From Onchidella celtica (Eukaryota > Mollusca > Gastropoda > Systellommatophora > Onchidiidae), in assembly GCA_963931925.1 (NCBI GenBank), contig OZ007570.1:52089872-52153871 (forward strand): 64,000 bases of DNA, given 5' to 3'. The notes under the pieces are model-generated. The model was not told the origin of the DNA, did no database searches, and saw only the letters and a list, made by a program, of their open reading frames with translations. Position 1 is the stretch's first letter. Every line of letters begins with the position of its first letter. Positions 34,401 to 45,100 of this stretch are shown one piece after another. The position numbers and the translations under genes were made by a program.

Positions 34401-35599
34401 ACTCACATCGAGGAGGCATAAAACATTTGAAAAATGATTTTGAAGATTTTTGAAGTTTCTGAAATTTTATTATACACTGTATATATGACAAGAGATAACA
34501 GTAAATTGTCAAGAATTACTGGCAACTCATTCAATTTTCAAGAAATTTATGTTATTCGTTTCTCAGAATGTTAAGGAACTGGATACCCTACCCTACCCCT
34601 AATTTTTTTTTTTCTTGAAGAAAATTGTCTTGATAGATTGATACGCTGTGCCAGAAACAGTTGTGAAACTGATTTTGACATCATTTTTATTTTAAAAATA
34701 ATGCAATATTTTTTCCCTGCATGAGCCCATCCATTTAGATAAGTGAAGGCTAACTGTTTTTAAAACCATTTAATTTAGTGGCCCCAGAATCTACACTAGT
34801 GGTAGCCCTGAGAAATGTTAAAATTTTAGTGAGCCTGTCCGTGCATGTAAAAATTACATAGCAAACTACTTGGATATCATATGCCATTCTCTTTTTTGAA
34901 CATACAACTGAGACTATGTCTATGCTCATCTTGCTACATGTACTATGAAAAAGTAATTTAGAATTACAAAAACAAACTCCTGACAAACATTTATACTAAA
35001 ATGTATTTACATGTATAATGTTATGAAAAACAAATTATGACAATACACAATAATGTGATCATGTGTTTGTGACTGACATGGAGATCTGCAATATGTGGAA
35101 TGCTAGACAGAAATTTGTTATGCTAAAGTGAGAACTACCAATATGTCACAGTGAACATGAATCATCAATAAAGACACCATTTCACAACAACATTACTGAC
35201 TGTCAGATCTACTCCTCTGCTTTCATGATATTTCCCCTCTTGTCAAAGGTTACAAGTCAGGTTTACAACAGTGACTTTCAGGAGTGGTAAACAGACTCAC
35301 TTTATAAAAACACATCTGGGCTAGGATAAATTACATGTATGTTCAATATTCAAAATATGCGGTGCTACAGGCAGGACTGCCATTTGACCAACATTAAGAA
35401 AAATTGCTACACTTTCAAAATTATCCTTATATTGTGCTTGGGAATATTTTACCACAACTCGACAAACATAGCCTGAAATGTGGACAGTAGAACAAAAGCA
35501 GAGAGCCTCAAAAAGAAAACTAATTGTTTTTATGAGGAATCTAGCCCCCGTTTGCTCATTTTTTATAATAAAGTTTTATTATAATAGAGCACTCAGAAT
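28452..35599. other. SMAP 3' UTR candidate and intergenic DNA
   Basis: No further coding exon was recognised. The only AATAAA found soon after SMAP is at 30940-30945, and ATTAAA occurs at 28559-28564, so the 3' UTR could be 0.1 or 2.5 kb. A 51-bp perfect direct duplication lies at about 31250-31352 (AGCAATCACATAAAACTCTA repeated). A G run lies at 33234-33249. Confidence 0.5.
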
Positions 35600-36574
35600 A
35601 CACAGTTACCTTAATATTGGCCAAGAAACCAGAGAGGGACAAAAGAATACACTGTTGCCTTAACATTGGCCAAGAAACCAGAGGGGGACAAAAGAATACA
35701 CTGTTGCCTTAATATTGGCCAAGAAACCAGAGAGGGACAAAAGAATACACTGTTGCCTTAACATTGGCCAAGAAACCAGAGAGGGACAAAAGAATACACT
35801 GTTACCTTAATATTGGCCAAGAAACCAGAGAGGGACAAAAGAATACACTGTTACCTTAATATTGGCCAAGAAACCAGAGAGGGACAAAAGAATACACTGT
35901 TACCTTAACATTGGCCAAGAAACCAGAGAGGGACAAAAGAATACACTGTTACCTTAATATTGGCCAAGAAACCAGAGAGGGACAAAAGAATACACTGTTA
36001 CCTTAACATTGGCCAAGAAACCAGAGAGGGACAAAAGAATACACTGTTACCTTAACATTGGCCAAGAAACCAGAGCGGGATAAAAGAATACACTGTTACC
36101 TTAACATTGCTCAAGAAACCAGAGAGGGACAAAAGAATACACTGTTGCCTTAACATTGGCCAAGAAACCAGAGAGGGACAAAAGAATACACTGTTGCCTT
36201 AACATTGGCCAAGAAACCAGAGAGGGACAAAAGAATACACTGTTACCTTAACATTGGCCAAGAAACCAGAGCGGGATAAAAGAATACACTGTTACCTTAA
36301 CATTGCTCAAGAAACCAGAGAGGGACAAAAGAATACACTGTTGCCTTAACATTGGCCAAGAAACCAGAGAGGGACAAAAGAATACACTGTTGCCTTAACA
36401 TTGGCCAAGAAACCAGAGAGGGACAAAAGAATACACTGTTGCCTTAATATTGGCCAAGAAACCAGAGAGGGACAAAAGAATACACTGTTACCTTAACATT
36501 GGCCAAGAAACCAGAGCGGGATAAAAGAATACATGCAGTTACCTTAACATTGCTCAAGAAACCAGAGGGGGATA
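35600..36574. repeat. 49-bp minisatellite, about 20 copies
   Basis: Unit landmarks are TTACCTTAATATTGGCCAAG, then AAACCAGAGAGGGACAAAAG and AATACACTG. Units vary at TTA/TTG, AATATT/AACATT, GAGAGGGAC/GAGCGGGAT and GGCCAAG/GCTCAAG. The GCGGGAT-GCTCAAG variant pair recurs near 36075, 36271 and 36516, that is 4 and 5 units apart. This shows that blocks of several units were duplicated together. Confidence 0.95.
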
Positions 36575-38923
36575 AGGGTAAGGTATTTCAGGTGTGTATG
36601 CCTGATAAATGCTCAGAAAAGCAGGAATGATAGACAGGAGAAAGTCAGGTGAACCGTCTGGACCCTAGATGCCATAGCAGGGGTTGCTGGTTGAAGCCCC
36701 ATGTGAGTCACTTGTCTTTTTTTTATTTCACTTCCACTTTTCCTAGCACCAACCTGGCATACACTTCTAAATGTCTCACTCTTACCATGAATCTATTTCC
36801 AGAATTGGGTGGTTCTGGCACAGACCATCAGTATCATCCCTCAAGCTACATGGCATGACAACCGTTCACAGCCTCTACAAGTCACTCACAAGTGAAACAC
36901 CTCACAGTGATAATGCTGATTCTAGGTCGTGAGGAGTATAGAATAGTCAAGGCAGCAACATCTAACAGTATTTCTATTCAACGTGAATATTCATAAGTTT
37001 ATAAATCTACACTAAACAACAAATACACCTCAAGAGCAGACAGAATCTAATAAATATGTAAGGAAAGCTCTTGTCACTACACAATCAATGTGCTTTTTGG
37101 CATTGTATGAGAGGATGAATTTACATGATAAAAATATGAACAAATTACCATTAAACATTCTTATGATCAAAAATAAACCAGGAAACACAATACTAGTTGA
37201 GGGGCCTACATATCTATCAATGTATCATCATTATGCTCACATGTGCTCTACAATAATCCATAACATACAGATCTTTAAATTCTTTGCTTTAAAATATATC
37301 AATTACTGTCATATAAGCCCACCTACACTATTTTAGCACAACAAAACAAACATGAAGGTATTACCAAGCTGTGTATTAACTCTAATAGCTCTTATTTATC
37401 AAATCAAATGAAGTTTGGCCCCAGATATATAAGAGAAATTTCCAAAGCATATTTTCCCCAAATCTTCAAACATGTTCAACGTACACTGACAACTGGCTCC
37501 GAATTTTCTTAGGGAAATTTCATCCTGTCACTGTTATCTCCTGACAGGTTCTGATTTTATTGGGCTGTTGCAAAAACATCTACCATGCGACAGATAACAG
37601 TTTCCTGTTAAGAAAGTTGCTGTATCCACACTGTATTAGTAGGTATTCAGATCTTTTAATGTGAAACTTACAGGCAGAGAATGTTTCTGTCAGTTTATCT
37701 CTGTTGCAAAGAAAGAAATTTGCCTACTTCAGTTTTTCAGAGACTGGAAGGAACTGATCTCAAATTCGTATACAGACACTTCATCCAATCCTTCCCATAC
37801 AAAAAAAAAAAAAAAAGCTTATTTCAGAACAAAATTTCATTTAGTATGCTGGTCCAAAGTACTTTCATTTTGCCAAAGAGTATGTATGAGCAACTTTCAC
37901 TGTAAATTAGACCTACCCTATCCAACAACCCTATGTCAAAACGATTCTATTCTCAAGTATGCACGTACGAATGACATCATGCCGAGCTGGGTCGGAACAT
38001 CGCACTACCATCAGTTTCATGAAGGATATCCCCCTACCCCCGTAAAGCTACCAACCCTGTGGAAATCCTATATGAAATCTATGTCGGACTGACCTGGGGA
38101 TGCTAGCTGGGAGATTCCCACTGTCATAGATTAAACAAATACAAAACATATTAATCACGTCTCTTCACATTACTAAAAATTGTAAAACCTGTTCCCTATA
38201 GCAAACAAATTTTCACTTTGGACTGATTTTTAATTCATTTTTTAACCATTTTTTAACCATTTTTTTACAGAAGCTCATCCTCTGAAAACGTACAGCTTCA
38301 TTTTGCCACTTTATTCCTTAAGTAGATGGAGAAAATGTTTCCCTTTGCATACTTACAAGAACAGCTGCAATAATAAATTCTCAAAGAGATTACAGAAACA
38401 GTTGTAAACAAACCAACAACCACTATAAACAAAAGAGAAATGTAGCAACTTTCAATATTATAAGAGTCAAAAACAACTGGACTTGTGGAATCAACAAACA
38501 GAGTTTCACATATGAGATCAACATAAAGCAAATGAAACTCTGTCTATAAGCAGAAGAAAAGATACAAACCGTAAGTAAATGTGTATTCTTGCTGTTTGCT
38601 TTTAAAATATTTGCAATGTTGTGGAATTTCTGCAATTGACCTGTGGCAAGCAGATATGACTTCACTGGAATTCTGGAACTTTTTGTATTTCAGAGGTGCA
38701 GATTATACAACCTTAATGTCTTTATGTTAAGGAAATGTTTCTATCCTGAATGTTTTGGATTTCAGTAATTCTTTGTCATATGTGACACACATTATTTTTT
38801 TTTGGCATTTAGAAATTACTCAAAACAAACATAAAACATAATAAACTCAAGTCATAATATTTATACATAACATTCAAAGAATTGAAAATCAACATGAAGA
38901 ATCAGCAGTCTCTCTGGTAAGTG
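36575..38923. other. Region downstream of the STK33 stop
   Basis: Probable 3' UTR and intergenic DNA of the minus-strand kinase. TTTATT at 38310-38315 gives AATAAA on the minus strand and is one possible polyadenylation signal. A 15-A tract lies at 37801. The MITE copy at 37918-38112 is inside. No exon was recognised. Confidence 0.45.
37918..38112. mobile_element. CCAGCAACCC-type MITE, copy A
   Basis: The left end CTATCCAACAACCCTATGTC and right end GACCTGGGGATGCTAGCTGG are inverted relatives. The inside has CAACCCTGTGGAAATCC, as in copy B at 47981-48177. The ends are diverged, so this is an old copy. Confidence 0.6.
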
Positions 38924-39157
38924 TCATTTTCTTTTAATCTTGGGTGTAGTGGAAACTTTGTTGGCAGGCGTTGTGGACAGTTTATTGGAGGAGCCGTTTG
39001 TGGACGAGGCTGCGGGGGCTTTGGAGGTGGGCTGGGTGGTTTTAGTGGCTGCTAACGCGGGCTTGCTCGCACCATCTGAAGTGGACTTGGGAGTCGGTGT
39101 TTTACTGGCTGGACGAGGTGACGGGATGTGTGGATGAGTGCCAGAGACCTTCAATTT
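38924..39157 (-). CDS. STK33: STK33 exon 11 (C-terminal tail)
   Basis: 77 codons (residues 433-509) plus TGA at 38926-38924. A Ser/Thr/Pro/Ala/Lys-rich disordered tail (PSPRPASKTPTPKSTS) ends in the basic KIKRK. Acceptor TATCACAG. Assigned by phase and composition, since this part has no conserved domain. Confidence 0.75.
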   Translation of the reverse strand, partial: KLKVSGTHPHIPSPRPASKTPTPKSTSDGASKPALAATKTTQPTSKAPAASSTNGSSNKLSTTPANKVSTTPKIKRK

Positions 39158-42100
39158 CTGTGATAGAAATGAAATTGTCATATATGAGTGTGCATGAGAA
39201 AACCCACAATAAGTCCGCAACATGACATTTTGAGTTCTGTACATACAATAAAAGACAAGACATTTCTGATAAATTGAAGTCAGTGATCTCCCCTAAAACA
39301 AGATTTTGAGAAAACGGCATTTAATCCTAAAAGTGGCAATAGCCAATTGACCAAGTAATATTGGAGTGATTGCTGTTAGGAGACCATAGTCTAATAACTA
39401 AGCCGTTATAGAGATCATAGTGAGTAGTGTTCACTGCTCATCTACAGTTTACCCTGTAACATGCCATGGTCCCCTAGAAACAGCCAAGTTGGAAGTTTTT
39501 GGATCTTTTTAGGAGACCGTAGACTAATTACAAAGCCATTATAGAGATCACAGTGAGTAATGTTCGCTGTTCGTCTACAGTTTACCCTGTAACATGCCAC
39601 GTTCCCCTAAACAACAGCCAAGTTAGAAGTCTGTGTCGGACCCAAATTTTCACTTTAAAGCCGTTTTTCTCAAAATCAGCTCTGTCGACTTATTGTGGGT
39701 TTTCTCATGCACACTCACATATATCCCATCAGTATAGAAAGAAGAGATACATACTGATGCCTAAGAATGTTACTGCTGCGCATGATATATCCAAATACAC
39801 ATTTTACAGGATAGGCAAAAACTGAGCCCTTTGGCTATTTTTATGATGATTTGCATGAAAAGTCTTTCCTCACATGATTATTTTTAATACATTAAAATCT
39901 ATCCCCAGAGGCAAAATACATCTTCACCTTTCTTAAGAATGACATAACATGCTTTTTTATGTCTTATTATGGTCTCGTCTCATTTTCTCTAAAATGCAGA
40001 AATAGAACAATCAGTACTGGAGCAACAATATAACTAACATTTCATGTCAGGTGATGTGCTCTGATCAGACTAACATATGGTCCAAAAATCTTATAATTGT
40101 CAAAACTGAACTTGCAGTGGTAGTGCTTCTAGGCAGTGACATATGAAGCTACAACTGTTAGCAATCTGCTGCTCCCATCCAACATCAACAATGCTTTAGA
40201 AAATCTTCCATGCAAAATCAGTCTCATTTGCTATCAGCACAGCCATCGATAGACACAACTTCTCAATTCTATTGGAAGGCCTGTGTAATCGCAATCAGGT
40301 TGGACAAACTGTTGCTCCAGTACTGATCTACATGTGAAAATCTCCACATTTTACAAAGCTATGATAAGTAAGGCCATAATATGGAAAAACAAAGTGTAAC
40401 CTGTCATTTCAGTCAAAAATCCTGACAGTATCTCACCTCTAGGAATAGATCTTAAAGTGTTATAAAGTTGTTCTAGCACTTTGTAAAGCATAACTTCAAT
40501 GCTTTACTTGCAATTTAAAAAAAAAAATGCTGATGTGCAGATAGAATAAGGACAGATTGTAAGTGTAGACTAGACCTCACAGTAACGAGTAAACTCACAT
40601 TTGATTTTGTGGTGCTTGGGCCAGGGGATGCCTTGGATGCTGCGTCCGCACCTCCCGCTTTCTTGCCCCCTGAACCTTTCCTTGGTTCTTTCTAAGCAAA
40701 ATGAAACAAATAAAAGGTATCAGTCACGCAGTTCAAGAAGAGATACAATTATGAGTAAAATAGGAGAATGATGTTTCATCCTCTTTCAAGCACTTCGTCA
40801 GTGAATGTTCCTATCCACTTAACTAATATTCTGGAAGACCATGCTCAGCATATAACTGGATATTTGTATACTTCTTTAATTAATTCCATTTGGGAACTTT
40901 GCCTTTGTGTCATTGCAGCCCAGTTACAAATGAAGCAGACACGCTGTCGCCACAGTGCAGTGCCAGTCGGCAGGTTTTTTCTGGGGTGGTAGGGATGAAT
41001 TTTATGTAATTTTGCCCAGGCAGTGGCCTGTTCGGTATGCTCTTTTTGATTTCCAACTGCCAAGATATCTTTAACGTGTGCAACATGCCCCCAGGCCCTC
41101 TGAGATTTTTGCCCTCATCCGAGAAGAGTATGTGTTCGATCCGTGCTACATTTTAAACAGTAAGATATATTTGAATTGTTGCATTTTCAATCACTTAATC
41201 AACCTCCTGGAATTCAAACATTATCGAGCCAATCTTTGATTACTTTTTTGTGCTTCCTGTAAAAATTCCAAAAGCTGAATGGGGTGGATAGATGCATACA
41301 GTACAATGTATTTAGGTGGATAGAAACATACAGCTGAAATTCCAGCTGAAAACTAGTTTTTCAGGGTCTTTCTATGTCACAAATGAAAACGATGCAAAAA
41401 AGTTTGGTTAACTTTATTACCAGGGGACGTTATCTGAAGGAACTAGATTGTGACAACTTGTTTAGGCCGATTGATTGCCTTCCATGTAAAATTTGGTCCT
41501 TGGTCACTAACTTACCTTGACCACAGAGGCTGCGTCTGAAGACACCAATGGATTGTTGTTTGAACATGTCTGGTCAGAGCTGCCGGGGCTGAGCCCATTT
41601 ATTGCACTGGCTGTTTCCTTCTCTCCATCTGGAGAAGACAACGAGTTGCCACCACTTTCTTTCTGCTCCCGGACAAAGTCTTTCATCAGTTCAAGAACAT
41701 TGCCATGCTCTCGTTTTTTGCCCTGGTTGGGAATGGAATAGACTATTAAGTAAGACATATATCACAATCTTTTTGCCCTGTTTGGGAATGAAGTGGACTA
41801 TTCAATGAGACATACATTTCAATCTTTCTGTCCTGACTGGGAATGGAAGGGACTGTTTCAGTGTGCCTTTTTTTAGAATAAACAAGGTCAACCTCAATTT
41901 TCTTGGAAACTGTCTGTTGGGTTTATCTGAAATTTTGCACACATTCATAGTTCACACTAAACCTCCTGGAACTGAGGTATTCATTTGTTAGACTTAAGCC
42001 GGATTCCAAGTTTACTTCTTTGTAAAAAATAATAAGTAGACTGAATTATTAAAAAAAAATATTTGTGCAAAACTAAACTGTGCAAACCACTAAAATATAT

Positions 42101-45100
42101 ATTCACCTTGAAAGGGGAAGCAATTTGTGAGTACTTGGCAAACAATTTTCCACGCTCTATTGTAGACATATGTGTCAAACACTTTTGAATGTGTGCATTT
42201 GTTAAACCTTGTCTACATACAAAAAGATCTCCACTTTTTCAGAAAATGGAGATACACCAAACAAGAACTAAGGTCATGACATACCACATTGTCCGAATGT
42301 TTGCAGTTGCTGATTGAAACTTTAAGACCGGCATTAAAAACCTTTCATGCTCACCTTGTTAGTCTGAACATGGTTTGTGTGTTTGTGTGCATTTTTATAG
42401 TTGTTGGGAGTTGAGAAGGAAGAGATTTCAGTGGTAATAGATGAGGACACCGTGTATTCCAAAAAAATATTTTCATTTGCTTATGTACTAAGTGTCCACA
42501 TTGCTTGGTAATATGGTAATAAATAACATCATTCAAATCAGCGATTTAAGCGGCATTTCAGCAAATAGCAGTAAAGTCCCAAATGAAAACTACTTGTACA
42601 CATAACCCTGCTGAAGTGAGCTAGACTGACATACATTCGAACTGAGGCACATGGAATACTCAGGCCAAAAAACTGGAAAATTCATAAAAATGAATAGTTA
42701 TATCCCTGAAAAACAAGTTGGTTGTCGGCATTAATGATGAAACAGACATATTTCTCAAGAATGGCTGTGAGACTGGATACATATATCTTTTCAATGCCTT
42801 TATGGTCAGAACATACTCCTTTGATGAAAAACAATCTTTTCTTTCCCTACTAGACTAGTTGCCATGAAAAAGGTTGTAATAGACATGAACAGTTAAAAGA
42901 ACGAAAAAGAATGTATTTATTTTGTCATTTTGATACCAGGTTTGAGAATGTAATATTTCTATAATTTCCAGATCAACGGCAAGATTAAAACAGAAAATAA
43001 GCTAATGAACGTAATGGATATAAGGTGTCAGGATGGAAAGTGCTCGAAGAAATTGTAGGTGACGTGGGGCATACCGTGAACCATTCATGGTTGAGCACCT
43101 CTCCTGAGGATGGTCTGTAAGCTGGGTTGATTGTGAGCATTTCTCGTAGGAGATCTTTGGCTGAAAAGTGAGCACCACAACATTGAGACAGTGAGTGGGA
43201 TGGTATACAGTACAGGGTGACACAAAAAAAGTAGGGCAATGGCCATGGAACAGACAATGTTAACAAGTAACAACATGTAACGACATAACCTCATTGATTT
43301 CTCTTAACAATCTTCACCACAGCATAATCTGTAACTCTAATGCTACCAAGGGACAAATGCAATACTGATTTCTCATAATCATCCTCACCAAGTACAAGGT
43401 TTAACCCTAATGCTACCAAGGGACAAATGCAATATTGATTTCTCATAATCATCCTCACCAAGTACAAGGTTTAACCCTAATGCTAGCAAGGGACAAATGC
43501 AATATTGATTTCTCATAATCATCCTCACCAAGTACAAGGTTTAACCCTAATGCTACCAAGGGACAAATGCAATATTGATTTCTCATAATCATCCTCACCA
43601 AGTACAAGGTTTAACCCTAATGCTAGCAAGGGACAAATGCCATACTGATTTCTCATAATCATCCTCACCAAGTACAAGGTTTAACCCTAATGCTACCAAG
43701 GGACAAATGCAATATTGATTTCTCATAATCATCCTCACCAAGTACAAGGTTTAACCCTAATGCTACCAAGCGAGGCAGACAAAGAGCAATGGCAGGTACG
43801 AGCTGTAGCGAAACGACGATTACGAAAGATGACGGCGTGTGTTTTGACCATGACACGGTTTAGGAAAATCATACTAAGCATTTTTTTTTCCTCTTTGGGA
43901 CTTCAAAATGAGATCACGCAAAGAGTAAAAACGGATAGAAAGATGTCATACTATGCGTTTTTTTCCCACGGAAATGAGGCATTGGGGAAGGGATAAAAGA
44001 AAAACATCATACAAAAAGATCATTTTAAGCGACTTCATTTTAAGTGGAGCTGTTCATTTTCTGTGGCAGCCGAAAGTTCCCATCAATGAGAATTATCTTT
44101 GATAGCAATTGCCAGTTGAGATTTATCCCTGACTGCAGTGCCCAGTATGAGAATTATCCCTGATAGCAATGCCTAGTATGAAAATTATCCTTGACAGCAA
44201 TGTCCAGTATGAGAATTATCCCTGTAGCAATGCGCACTATGAAAATTATCCTTGACAGCAACGTCCAGTATGAGAATTAACCCTGATAGCAGTGCCCAGT
44301 ATGAAAATTATCCTTGACAGCAATGTCCAATATGAAAATTATCCCCGATAGCAATGCCCAGTATGAAAATTATCCCTGATAGCAATGCCCAGTATGAAAA
44401 TTATCCTTGACAGCAATGTCCAATATGAAAATTATCCCTGATAGCAATGCCCAGTATGAAAATTATCCTTGACAGCAATGCCCAGTATGAAAATTATCCT
44501 TGACAGCAATGTCCAGTATGAAAATTATCCCTGATAGCAATGCCCAATATGAAAATCATCCTTGGCAGCAACGTCCAGTATGAAAATTATCCCTGCTTAA
44601 TAGGAAAAGACTGGGGGTGATAAGTGAAAACTAGTTTGATACGATTATCTTCCCTCCTTTGTCTGGCAGTGAGGGCATCCAGCCTACTAATATCACGGGC
44701 CCTCGACCAGGCTTTATCCAGAACATGTTCTGGATAACCTCTAAGACGAAAAAATTCGAACATCCTTCGAAGATAATCGTATCAAACTAGTTTTCACTTA
44801 TCACCCCCAGTCTTTTCCTATTAAGCAAGTCCTCCTTAGAAATCTCTCTATCTTGAAAGCTGACCAGAGCCTCAATGACATGCTTGATGCAACACCTCCT
44901 CTGCTGGTGTATAGACGATCAAAAAACTTAAAAGACATTTTGGTCCGGAGCAGGCTCATTCACACTGATCGTTGCGGTACTAAACCGTGTGGCAATTCTC
45001 GTTGCAAGACGTGCACACATGTCCTTCAAGCGTCTTCCATCGAGTGCCCTTTGTCGACGTTCAGCATTAAGGAAGGCTTCACTTGCCATAGTCGCAATCT

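Noticed and set aside
35600-36574. CRISPR-like regular repeat array
   Set aside because: Direct tandem repeats without unique spacers in a eukaryotic intergenic region; it is a minisatellite.
37661-38092. 143-codon plus-strand frame
   Set aside because: It crosses a poly-A tract and half of a MITE copy; no domain, and composition is not protein-like.
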